Origin: an uncultured Gallionellaceae bacterium
GTDB taxonomy: Bacteria; Pseudomonadota; Gammaproteobacteria; Burkholderiales; Sulfuricellaceae
DNA: 11,334 nt
Direction: 5' to 3'
Assembly: GCA_937873435.1 (NCBI GenBank)
Contig: CALMWM010000478.1
Coordinates: 1 to 11,334 of the forward strand
Of this stretch, positions 1 to 6,477 are shown one piece after another. The position numbers and the translations under genes are program-made. The notes below the pieces were generated by a model that was given only the letters and a program-made list of their open reading frames with translations, did no database searches and was not told where the DNA came from. Position 1 is the stretch's first letter, and the number at the start of each line of letters is the position of its first letter.

Positions 1-20
1 GCATTCTTCTTCCGCACCCA

Positions 21-857
21 TCACTCGCCTCCCCGAACAATTCTTCCCGCCGTCGTGAAATGAACGCCGAAGTAATCTGCGATTTGCTGGTAAGAATAAC
101 CTCCTGTCGCGTGTGCAGCAACGATGGCTGCATTTCTGTCTGGCGCACATCTTGCGATTTCTGCCAGTGGTGGCGGTTTGGGGCGGCGCTGGGCGAGGGG
201 AATTTGCACATCAACCTTGCCTGTCTGGATATGCGCTTGCATTCGAGTTACAAACTGTTCGTCGCCCAAGAATACCTGCCCTTTGAGATTAGCCCAAGGC
301 GAATCCACCTTGATGCCTTCCGACACGAATTGCTCATAACGTTGTTGTGCCAGGCTGCGCTGCTTGGCGAACATCACCAGCAATCCATCATCCGCTAACC
401 AAGGGGGTGCAGGCTCCAAGCCCATGCTGGCCCGATAGCTGCTCCACGCCCAGTCGATCGGTGCTTTCACCATACCAGCGCGAACCGGGTTGAGCACAAT
501 ATAACGCGCCAATTCCAGCAGATAGGCGTCTCTGTCCACCAAGATGGCTTTGAAACGCCCTTGGAACAAATGCCCGATGCGCCGGTGCCGCCGATTGCTG
601 GCTTGGGTGTATACGCCGTTGAGCTGGCGCATCCCTTTGGATAAATTGCCGTCGGGTGTCTGGATCAGCAGGTGGTAGTGGTTGCCCATCAGGCACCATG
701 CGTAGCATGTCCAGTTGAACTGGTTGATGACTTGCTCCAGCGTCATCAGGAACGTCAACCGGTACTGGTCATCCTCGAAAATATCCTCGCGCCTATCCCC
801 ACGTGCGGTGACGTGGTAGAGCGCATCGGGAAATTCTATTCGGATCGGGCGAGACAT
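21..857 (-). CDS. REP-associated tyrosine transposase (RAYT, Y1_Tnp/IS200-like fold)
   Basis: 278-residue protein of the single-strand DNA transposase group with a HUH nuclease fold. Seen: a start typical of the family (IEFPDALYHVTARG, residues 8-20), the HUH pair His60-Tyr61-His62 within GNHYHLLI, the stretch NRRHRRIGHLFQGRFKA (88-104), and RYIVLNPVRAG (118-128). Tyr119 in that last motif aligns by eye with the catalytic Tyr115 of E. coli TnpA-REP (YIYINP). Residues about 254-275 (YSYQQIADYFGV...) look like a C-terminal helix-turn-helix, as in the longer proteobacterial RAYTs. The known role of the family is cutting and joining REP-type hairpins; RAYTs are usually single-copy, domesticated genes rather than classical insertion sequences. 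No frameshift is visible and the catalytic residues are present, so it may be active. The ATG at 857 has no good Shine-Dalgarno. Only 20 bp of downstream DNA is in the window, so a repeat on that side cannot be judged. Upstream lies the structured block at 901-1153. Confidence 0.9.
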   Translation of the reverse strand: MSRPIRIEFPDALYHVTARGDRREDIFEDDQYRLTFLMTLEQVINQFNWTCYAWCLMGNHYHLLIQTPDGNLSKGMRQLNGVYTQASNRRHRRIGHLFQGRFKAILVDRDAYLLELARYIVLNPVRAGMVKAPIDWAWSSYRASMGLEPAPPWLADDGLLVMFAKQRSLAQQRYEQFVSEGIKVDSPWANLKGQVFLGDEQFVTRMQAHIQTGKVDVQIPLAQRRPKPPPLAEIARCAPDRNAAIVAAHATGGYSYQQIADYFGVHFTTAGRIVRGGE

Positions 858-900
858 GATGGGGGAAATATAACTGACATTATGCTACTTTGCTAGACCT

Positions 901-987
901 GACCCCGTGCCGCGAACGCGAGTTCCGCAGCCGCCCGGCTTGGCGAGCAACGCAGGGTACCCCCGAAGGGGGCGGCGGAACGGGGTC
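901..987. repeat. inverted repeat flanking an internal GC-rich hairpin region (REP-like)
   Basis: Arms GACCCCGTGCCGC (901-913) and GCGGAACGGGGTC (975-987) pair at 12 of 13 positions. Inside are a small hairpin GAAC-GCGA-GTTC (914-925), whose loop has GNRA form, and CCCCC-GAA-GGGGG (960-972). Read on the minus strand, this structure sits directly upstream of GGTCTAGCAAAGTAGC (883-898) and then the RAYT start, so it occupies the 5' flank of the transposase. That is a position where RAYT-cognate REPs are often found. Confidence 0.6.
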
Positions 988-997
988 GCCTTCTTTG

Positions 998-1032
998 GAT
1001 TACCTTTCTTGGCGAACGCAAGAAAGGTAATC
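998..1032. repeat. perfect 13-bp inverted repeat with 9-nt loop
   Basis: GATTACCTTTCTT (998-1010) and AAGAAAGGTAATC (1020-1032) are exact reverse complements separated by GGCGAACGC. There is no T-run directly after either arm, so a rho-independent terminator is not the best explanation. It is more likely part of a dispersed repeat. Confidence 0.7.
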
Positions 1033-1080
1033 AGCCGCCGGGCTGCCCCCGGCAATCAAACATTCGCGCGTAGCGCACAA

Positions 1081-1153
1081 AACCATACGGCGCAATGCCC
1101 TCCGGGGATTGCGCCCTTGTACTGTGCGGACGCATAACCTAGGGCGTATGGTT
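1081..1153. repeat. nested inverted repeat that includes the 3' end of the DUF2971 gene
   Basis: Outer arms AACCATACG (1081-1089) and CGTATGGTT (1145-1153) are perfect reverse complements. They enclose a hairpin of GGCGCAATGCCC (1089-1100) and GGGGATTGCGCC (1104-1115) with loop TCC and one mismatch. The right outer arm overlaps the last sense codons of the DUF2971 gene (Asn-His-Thr), and the palindrome CCTAGG (1138-1143) contains its stop codon. The structure could act as a transcript end for that gene, but it lacks a T-run. Confidence 0.65.
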
Positions 1154-1849
1154 GATTGTGGATGACGAGCATTCGATTCCTCTCTCTTGGAGTAGCTTAT
1201 AAATCTCAGGAGGTACGGAAGGGCTGAAAGGATTAAGATATATGCGATTGATTAGCATTCGAAGGTCAACACAGACCCTTGCCCCGTTTTGTTCCAATGC
1301 GGCATCTTGATTGCGTGGATCAGGTCGCCAAAATACTAACCTGAATTCTCGTTCATCCGAATATGGCAGATCTTTTGTAATGACGTGATTGAATGTGTTG
1401 CCAAGCGGGGTGATGTCGCGTTCAAAGTCGACATATTCAACAACCCCGCCCGAAATGACCCCAGAGAAATTGTCGAAAGATGCCTGTACACGCTCAAAGG
1501 TGGTTTGGACGGCACAGCCGCTGTCAGCATATGCCTTCCACATTAAGTACGACTCACCGTTGTTCATATGCCAACAGCTCACATAGAAGTGGGTGTGTAA
1601 CTTCTCGTATTCCTCGACTTCGCGCCATGCTTTGTCTGGCCCGCTGCCATGATTCACGAACCAGCTAAACAGGTGCTGTCGCGTTCTAGCGGTTAAGGAG
1701 CCTTCTCGGCCATCGGAGAACTTTGGAAGATGCGTGAAGAACAATTCTCCTGTGATAAGCAAATCACGAAGCCGTTCAAACGAAAAGTAACGCCATAGGG
1801 ATTGGCGCGAGTTCGTAGGCACCGTGAGCGCTTGATACGTTTCGTACAT
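1139..1849 (-). CDS. DUF2971 domain protein
   Basis: 236-residue soluble protein resembling DUF2971, a family of unknown function. Family-like features: LWRYFSFERL near the N terminus (18-27), where members carry an aromatic-rich 'YRY.S' segment followed by a 'L..G.L.F....F.D..EG' stretch (here residues 31-50), then SCWHMNNGES (91-100), LMWKAYA (102-108), and the charged motif SDEREFRLVF (164-173). No signal peptide or membrane helix is seen. I chose the ATG at 1849; an in-frame TTG two codons upstream (1855) is the alternative, and neither has a clear Shine-Dalgarno. The gene is clearly more AT-rich than polA or thrH and stands alone between a transposase with repeats and the end of polA, which suggests horizontal acquisition. 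Its last codons and stop lie in an inverted repeat, so the original C terminus may have been altered by insertion of the repeat. Function is unknown. Confidence 0.75.
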   Translation of the reverse strand: MYETYQALTVPTNSRQSLWRYFSFERLRDLLITGELFFTHLPKFSDGREGSLTARTRQHLFSWFVNHGSGPDKAWREVEEYEKLHTHFYVSCWHMNNGESYLMWKAYADSGCAVQTTFERVQASFDNFSGVISGGVVEYVDFERDITPLGNTFNHVITKDLPYSDEREFRLVFWRPDPRNQDAALEQNGARVCVDLRMLINRIYLNPFSPSVPPEIYKLLQERGIECSSSTINHTP

Positions 1850-1885
1850 TGCCAAGTAGTGGTGCTAACGTTAAGTGTGCATCAT

Positions 1886-1907
1886 AAAAGACGCTTTACA
1901 AAGCGCC
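1886..1907 (-). terminator. putative rho-independent terminator after polA
   Basis: On the minus strand, arms GGCGCTTT and AAAGCGTC (plus coordinates 1900-1907 and 1890-1897) pair with one G-U wobble around a GT centre and are followed by TTTT (1889-1886). It lies about 47 bp after the polA stop in the polA direction. It also sits 36 bp upstream of the DUF2971 start, so it would insulate that gene from polA transcription. The stem is short (7-8 bp), so strength is uncertain. Confidence 0.55.
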
Positions 1908-1953
1908 AACCTTAGTGGATTAAACGACTAATTCCTCGCTGCTGCAAGCGCAA

Positions 1954-4662
1954 TCAATGCGCCCGCTCCCAATTCGGCCCCACCCCAACATCCACCGCCA
2001 ACGGCACCGCCAACTCCGCCACATTGCACATCAACCTCGGCAGTTCGATTTTAATTTCCACCAATTCCTCGTCCGGCACTTCCAGCACCAGTTCATCGTG
2101 CACCTGCATCACGATGCGGCTTTTCATGCTTTGCAGTTTTTCGTGAACGGCAATCATCGCGAGCTTGATCAGGTCGGCGGCGGTGCCTTGCATCGGGGCG
2201 TTGATCGCGGCGCGCTCGGCGCCTTGGCGGCGCATCGGGTTGGCGGCGTTGATTTCCGGCAGCCACAGTCGGCGCCCGAACACGGTTTCGACATAGCCTT
2301 GCCGTTTGGCGAGGTCGCGGGTGCATTTCATGTAGTCGGCGACGCCGGGATAGCGGGCGAAGTAGCGATCCATGTAGGCTTGCGCCGCGCTGCGTTCGAT
2401 ATTCAGCTGGCTCGCCAGGCCGAATGCCGACATGCCGTAGATCAGGCCGAAATTGATCACCTTGGCGTAACGCCGCTGCTCGCTGTCCACCTCTTCCGGC
2501 GGGATGCCGAAGACTTCGGCGGCGGTGGCGCGGTGGATGTCCTGGCCGGCGGCGAAGGCCTTCAAGAGGCTCTCGTCGCGCGACAGATGCGCCATGATGC
2601 GCAGTTCGATCTGCGAGTAGTCGGCGGCGACGATGGAACAGCCCGGCGGGGCGATGAAGGCTTCGCGGATGCGCCGCCCTTCCGCGGTGCGCACCGGGAT
2701 GTTCTGCAAATTCGGCTCGGAACTCGCCAGCCGCCCGGTGACCGCCACCGCCTGGTTATAGCTGGTGTGGACGCGCCCGGTGGCGGGGTTGACCATGCGC
2801 GGCAGCTTGTCGGTGTAGGTGGATTTGAGCTTGGAGAGGCCGCGATGCTCCAATAATATTTTGGGCAACGGGTAATCCAGCGCCAGCTCCTGCAATACCT
2901 CCTCGTCGGTGGAAGGCACGCCGCTCGGGGTTTTCTTCTTCACCGGCAGGCCCAGCCTATCGAACAATATTTCCTGGATTTGCTTGGGGGAATTGAGGTT
3001 GAACGGCTGCTCGGCCAGCGCATACGCCCGCCGTTCGCATTCCAGCATTTTCTCGCCGAGTTCCTGGCTCTGCTTCCCCAGCAGCGTGCTGTCGATCAGC
3101 ACGCCGTGGCGTTCGACATCGAACAGCACGCCGAGCAACGGTATTTCGATGTTGCGGTAGATGAATTCGAGGCGCTCGTCGCGGGCGATCTGCGGATACA
3201 GCGCCTGGTGCAATTGCAGGGTGATGTCGGCGTCCTCGGCGGCATAGTTGGTGGCGATGTCGACGTCCACCTGGTCGAAGCCGATCTGCTTGGCGCCCTT
3301 GCCGGCGACTTCGGCATAGGTCACGGTTTTGACGCCGAGATGGCGCTCCGCCAGGTTGTCCATGTCGTGCGGCTTGTGGCTTTCCAACACGTAGGATTGC
3401 AGCAGTGTGTCGTGCTCGATGCCGTTGATACGGATGCCATGATTGGCGAAGATGTGCGAGTCGTATTTGAGGTTCTGCCCGAGCTTGCGCTTGTCCGGGT
3501 TTTCCAGATACGGCTTGAGGCGCGCCAGCACGGTCGTTTCGTCGAGCTGGTCGGGCGCACCGGCGTAGCGGTGATGGAGCGGCAGGTAGGCTGCTTTGTG
3601 CGCTGCGACAGCCAGGGAAATGCCCACCAGCCGGGAAGTCAGCGGATCGAGGCCAGTGGTTTCGCTGTCGATGCTGACCAGCTCGGCTTGCTCGATGGTG
3701 TCCAGCCAGGCATCCAGGTGCGCTGCTGTCAGGATGGTTTCATATTCCTTCGGCGTCTCGGCAAACAAGCCGGATTGCATCGCCGGGGCAGGCGTAAAAG
3801 TGTCGGTTTTTTGCGTGCTTTCGCGTATTTCGCGCAGCCAGGTCTTGAATTCGAAATGTTCGAACAGCTCGGCCAGTTTGGCCGTATCGAGCGGCTGCGG
3901 TGCGAGGTCGGGCAGCGCTTCCTTGAGTTCGACATCGCACTTGATGGTGAGCAGTCGCCGCGCCTGCGGCAGCCAGTCCAGCGCCTGGCGCAGGTTTTCG
4001 CCCACTGCGCCGCCTACTTCCGGGGCATGGGCGACCAGTTCGTCGAGCGTGCCGTATTGGGTCAGCCATTTCACCGCGGTCTTCGGGCCGACCTTGTTGA
4101 CGCCCGGCACGTTGTCCACGCTGTCGCCGATCAGCGTCAGGTAATCGACGATGCGCGCGGCGGGGACGCCGAATTTCGCCTGCACCCCCGGCTCGTCGAG
4201 GATTTCGTTGCTCATGGTGTTGACCAGCGTGACGTGCGGGTTGACCAGTTGCGCGATGTCCTTGTCGCCGGTCGAGATCACCGTGCGGATGCCTTCACGC
4301 TCGGCCATGCGCGCCAGCGTGCCGATCACGTCGTCGGCTTCGACGCCCTCCTCCATGATCAGCGGCCAGCCCATCGCCCGCACCGCGTCGTGCAGCGGGA
4401 CGATCTGGCGCACCAGGTCTTCCGGCATCGGCGGGCGCTGCGCCTTGTATTCGGGATACAGCTCGTCGCGGAAGGTCTTGCCCTTGGCGTCGAACACACA
4501 GGCCAGATAATCGGCGCTATAATCCTTGCGCAGGCGTTTCAGCATGTTGAGAACGCCGTATATCGCCCCGGTCGGCTCGTTTTCGCGGTTGCGCAAATCC
4601 GGCAAGGCGTGAAAAGCACGGTACAGATAAGAAGAACCATCAACCAACAAGAGTGTTTGCAT
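1954..4662 (-). CDS. polA: DNA polymerase I
   Basis: 902-residue DNA polymerase I, which removes RNA primers and fills gaps in replication and repair. Three domains are complete. Residues 1-290 are the 5'-3' flap exonuclease (LLLVDGSSYLYRAFHALPDLR, EGVEADDVIGTLA 105-117, STGDKDIAQLV 130-140). About 320-510 is the 3'-5' exonuclease with the DxE pair intact (Asp332, Glu334), plus Asp401 and Asp477, so proofreading is likely active. About 515-902 is the polymerase, with motif A VAADYSQIELR (Asp681), motif B RRYAKVINFGLIYG (Lys734, Phe738) and motif C QVHDELVLEV (His855, Asp856, Glu857). The frame stays open for 254 codons upstream, but that stretch is the antisense of the LOG gene; the family N terminus fixes the start at ATG 4662. 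That ATG abuts the ATG of the divergent LOG gene, so the polA leader and promoter must lie inside the LOG coding sequence. A terminator candidate follows at 1886-1907. Confidence 0.98.
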   Translation of the reverse strand: MQTLLLVDGSSYLYRAFHALPDLRNRENEPTGAIYGVLNMLKRLRKDYSADYLACVFDAKGKTFRDELYPEYKAQRPPMPEDLVRQIVPLHDAVRAMGWPLIMEEGVEADDVIGTLARMAEREGIRTVISTGDKDIAQLVNPHVTLVNTMSNEILDEPGVQAKFGVPAARIVDYLTLIGDSVDNVPGVNKVGPKTAVKWLTQYGTLDELVAHAPEVGGAVGENLRQALDWLPQARRLLTIKCDVELKEALPDLAPQPLDTAKLAELFEHFEFKTWLREIRESTQKTDTFTPAPAMQSGLFAETPKEYETILTAAHLDAWLDTIEQAELVSIDSETTGLDPLTSRLVGISLAVAAHKAAYLPLHHRYAGAPDQLDETTVLARLKPYLENPDKRKLGQNLKYDSHIFANHGIRINGIEHDTLLQSYVLESHKPHDMDNLAERHLGVKTVTYAEVAGKGAKQIGFDQVDVDIATNYAAEDADITLQLHQALYPQIARDERLEFIYRNIEIPLLGVLFDVERHGVLIDSTLLGKQSQELGEKMLECERRAYALAEQPFNLNSPKQIQEILFDRLGLPVKKKTPSGVPSTDEEVLQELALDYPLPKILLEHRGLSKLKSTYTDKLPRMVNPATGRVHTSYNQAVAVTGRLASSEPNLQNIPVRTAEGRRIREAFIAPPGCSIVAADYSQIELRIMAHLSRDESLLKAFAAGQDIHRATAAEVFGIPPEEVDSEQRRYAKVINFGLIYGMSAFGLASQLNIERSAAQAYMDRYFARYPGVADYMKCTRDLAKRQGYVETVFGRRLWLPEINAANPMRRQGAERAAINAPMQGTAADLIKLAMIAVHEKLQSMKSRIVMQVHDELVLEVPDEELVEIKIELPRLMCNVAELAVPLAVDVGVGPNWERAH

Positions 4663-5391
4663 ATGAGCGCTACCGATAAGCTGCCTACCATCATCGACGA
4701 GGATATTCTCGCCCAAGCCTACTCCGCCCGTGAATCCTGGCGGGTGTTCGAAATTATGGCAGAATTCGTCGAGTCCACCGAGCGCCTTTCCGCGATCCGT
4801 CCGGCGGTGAGCATCTTCGGCAGCGCCCGCACGCCTGTCGACCACCCCTATTACAAGCTCACCGAGGATATCGCCCACCGCCTCTCGGAAGCCGGCTTCT
4901 CGGTGATTTCCGGCGGCGGGCCGGGGATCATGGAGGCCGCCAACAAAGGCGCCTTCTTCGGCCCTTCGCCCAGCGTCGGCCTGAACATCCAGCTGCCGCA
5001 CGAGCAGCATACCAACCCCTACCAGAACATCAGCCAGACCTTCCGCCATTTTTTCGCGCGCAAGGTGATGTTCGTCAAATTCGCCACCGCCTATGTGGTG
5101 ATGCCGGGCGGTTTCGGCACGCTGGACGAGTTGATGGAAGCGTTGACGCTGGTGCAGACCGGCAAGACCCGCAAGATCCCCATCATCCTGGTGCATGAGC
5201 CGTTCTGGCGCGATTTGCTGGGCTGGTTCAAGAACACCCTGGTGGCTGAAAAGGTGATCAACCCCGACGATCTCGGCCTGATCAAGGTGATCGACGATCC
5301 GAAAGCGGTGGTGGACGCCATTTTTGCCTATTACGAAGGGCGCGGCTTCGAACCATCCGCCGCCGAACGCGAAATTCAGCTGAGTTTGTAA
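4663..5391 (+). CDS. LOG family nucleoside-monophosphate phosphoribohydrolase (TIGR00730)
   Basis: 242-residue Rossmann-fold protein of the LOG ('lysine decarboxylase-like') family. Members hydrolyse nucleoside 5'-monophosphates, or cytokinin riboside monophosphates, to base plus ribose 5-phosphate; the bacterial role is probably purine/pyrimidine salvage or nucleotide turnover. Seen: VSIFGSARTP (49-58), the glycine-rich GGGPGIMEAANKGAF (84-98), an ARKVMFVKFA segment (132-141) with the conserved Arg133, and the signature PGGFGTLDE (148-156) with Glu156. No signal peptide. The 30-odd residues before EFVESTERL are usual for the proteobacterial type, which supports the ATG at 4663; a weak purine run (AAGAG, 4649-4653) lies upstream. 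The reading frame continues far upstream, but only as the antisense of polA. The gene is divergent from polA with zero bases between start codons, so its promoter must lie within the polA 5' coding region. thrH follows 66 bp downstream. The substrate in this organism is not known. Confidence 0.9.
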   Translation: MSATDKLPTIIDEDILAQAYSARESWRVFEIMAEFVESTERLSAIRPAVSIFGSARTPVDHPYYKLTEDIAHRLSEAGFSVISGGGPGIMEAANKGAFFGPSPSVGLNIQLPHEQHTNPYQNISQTFRHFFARKVMFVKFATAYVVMPGGFGTLDELMEALTLVQTGKTRKIPIILVHEPFWRDLLGWFKNTLVAEKVINPDDLGLIKVIDDPKAVVDAIFAYYEGRGFEPSAAEREIQLSL

Positions 5392-5457
5392 TCGCCGTCT
5401 TCCGCAGGATGATAAAATAGCCACATTTCCCGTTCAATTTGAAAAGAATTCCATCCC

Positions 5458-6072
5458 ATGCAAATCGTTTGTCTCGACCTTGAAGGCGTGCTGGTTCCCG
5501 AAATCTGGATCGCTTTCGCCGAACGCACCGGCATTCCCGAACTGCGCCGCACCACCCGCGACGAACCGGATTACGACAAGCTGATGAAATACCGGCTGGC
5601 CATCCTCGCCGAGAAAAAACTCGGCCTGCCCGATATTCAGGAAGTGATCGGCGGCCTGGAGCCGCTACCTGGCGCTCGCCAATTCATCGACGACCTGCGC
5701 GAGCGTTTCCAGTTGGTGATTCTCTCCGACACCTTCTACGAATTCGCGATGCCGCTGATGCGCCAACTCGGCTACCCGGCGTTGTTCTGCCATCGCCTCG
5801 AAGCCGACGCCAGCGGCATGTTGGTGAACTACCATTTGCGCCAGCCCGACCAGAAACGCGAATCGGTGAAGGCCTTCAAGTCGCTCAATTTCCGCACCAT
5901 CGCCGCCGGCGACTCCTACAACGACACCGCGATGCTCGCCGAAGCCCATGCCGGCATCCTGTTCTGCCCGCCGGACAACGTGGTGCGAGAGTTTCCCCAG
6001 TTTCCCGTGACGCGCGACTATGCAGCGCTGATGGCGCGAATAGTCGAAGCCAGTGCGCGCATCGGCGAGTAA
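5458..6072 (+). CDS. thrH: bifunctional phosphoserine phosphatase/homoserine phosphotransferase ThrH
   Basis: 204-residue HAD-superfamily enzyme that matches Pseudomonas ThrH along its whole length (family about 200-205 residues). ThrH dephosphorylates phosphoserine, the last step of serine synthesis, and can pass the phosphate to homoserine to give O-phosphohomoserine for threonine. Seen: motif I CLDLEGVLVPEIW (5-17) with nucleophile Asp7 and the ThrH-type Glu9 in place of the second Asp, motif II ILSDTFYEF (88-96, Ser90), a Lys in the motif III region (Lys133-Lys140), and motif IV AAGDSYNDTAML (149-160, Asp152 and Asp156). Cytosolic, with no signal peptide. The ATG at 5458 fits the family N terminus; the purine run GAAAAGAA upstream may serve as ribosome binding site, and GATAAAAT (5411-5418) could be a -10 element, though no good -35 is seen. 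It lies on the same strand as thrB, which performs the homoserine phosphorylation with ATP, so the chief role here may be phosphoserine phosphatase. Confidence 0.93.
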   Translation: MQIVCLDLEGVLVPEIWIAFAERTGIPELRRTTRDEPDYDKLMKYRLAILAEKKLGLPDIQEVIGGLEPLPGARQFIDDLRERFQLVILSDTFYEFAMPLMRQLGYPALFCHRLEADASGMLVNYHLRQPDQKRESVKAFKSLNFRTIAAGDSYNDTAMLAEAHAGILFCPPDNVVREFPQFPVTRDYAALMARIVEASARIGE

Positions 6073-6138
6073 CATGCTATCTTTAAATAGAGTCATAGCA
6101 GCCACACGCGACTTTCACCTAAACATTAAGGATCTGCC

Positions 6139-6477
6139 ATGCGCCGCCTGATTATCGCTCTGTTGTTCAGCCTGAGCCTGCCGGTTTTCGCGCAGGCTAC
6201 GCCGCCGAAAGACCTGCAGCCGCTTCCCGAGCCGCCCCCGCCGCCGCCCGGCATGGAGCTCGACCCTTCTCTAGAACCCCAGGTCACCATTACCAAGCGC
6301 GGCGAGGACACGGTGCAGGAATACCGCATCAGCGGCAAGCTCTACATGCTCAAGATCACCCCGCCGCACGGCGTGGCCTATTACCTGATCGACAGCCGCG
6401 GTGACGGCAAATTCAGCCGCCAGGAAAGCCTCGATTCCGGCGTGCGCGTCCCGCAGTGGGTGCTGCATACCTTCTAA
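6139..6477 (+). CDS. DUF2782 family exported protein
   Basis: 112-residue small protein of DUF2782, a proteobacterial family of unknown function. Residues 1-20 (MRRLIIALLFSLSLPVFAQA) form a clear Sec signal peptide with an AQA-type cleavage site near residue 20, so the mature protein is probably periplasmic. A proline-rich segment follows (PLPEPPPPPP, 28-37), then the conserved part ITKRGEDTVQEYRISGKLYMLKITPPHG (51-78) and YYLIDSRGDGKF (81-92). No cysteine for lipidation is present. The start is well supported: TAAGGA (6127-6132) matches the anti-Shine-Dalgarno with a 6-nt spacer. The stop codon TAA is followed immediately by the thrB ATG, so the two are almost certainly co-transcribed and probably translationally coupled. 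From memory, DUF2782 genes often neighbour thrB or polA in beta- and gammaproteobacteria. The function is not known, and no link to threonine synthesis can be read from the sequence. Confidence 0.88.
   Translation: MRRLIIALLFSLSLPVFAQATPPKDLQPLPEPPPPPPGMELDPSLEPQVTITKRGEDTVQEYRISGKLYMLKITPPHGVAYYLIDSRGDGKFSRQESLDSGVRVPQWVLHTF

Larger units (their letters stand above)
898..1153. repeat. structured intergenic repeat block with nested inverted repeats
   Basis: Stretch between the RAYT start and the DUF2971 stop with no convincing gene. Read directly, it contains at least four inverted repeats in series: 901-913 with 975-987 (12 of 13 matching), 998-1010 with 1020-1032 (perfect 13 bp), 1037-1042 with 1048-1053, and 1089-1100 with 1104-1115 (11 of 12). 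The last is enclosed by 1081-1089 with 1145-1153 (perfect 9 bp). This density of hairpins is typical of dispersed REP-like or MITE-like repeats. A 76-codon plus-strand reading frame (907-1137) crosses it, but I take that to be repeat-encoded and probably not a gene. The outer boundaries are my estimate. Whether it is one element or two fused ones cannot be told without other copies. Confidence 0.6.

Noticed and set aside
907..1137. Possible 76-residue plus-strand gene
   Set aside because: It spans several hairpins, lacks a convincing ribosome binding site and reads like a translated repeat; treated as part of the repeat block.
1845..1910. Integron attC site or cassette around the DUF2971 gene (TAACGTTAG and nearby hairpin)
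   Set aside because: The core sites do not fit the GTTRRRY/RYYYAAC pattern, and the hairpin with T-run is better explained as the polA terminator.
3321..3560. Ser/Thr/Arg-rich minus-strand frames inside polA
   Set aside because: Out-of-frame shadows of polA without start signals or family resemblance.
4518..4523. TATAAT on the plus strand upstream of the LOG gene as a promoter
   Set aside because: A -10 match, but no -35 at suitable spacing and it lies in polA coding sequence; not enough to call.
2980..4662. Very long plus-strand open frame (in frame with the LOG gene) running through polA
   Set aside because: It is the antisense of polA with no family resemblance and a His/Arg/Gln-rich composition typical of antisense G+C-rich DNA; the LOG family N terminus begins at 4663.
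4663..5424. 254-codon minus-strand extension of polA
   Set aside because: Antisense of the LOG gene; polymerase I begins at the MQTLLLVDGSSYLYRAF segment.
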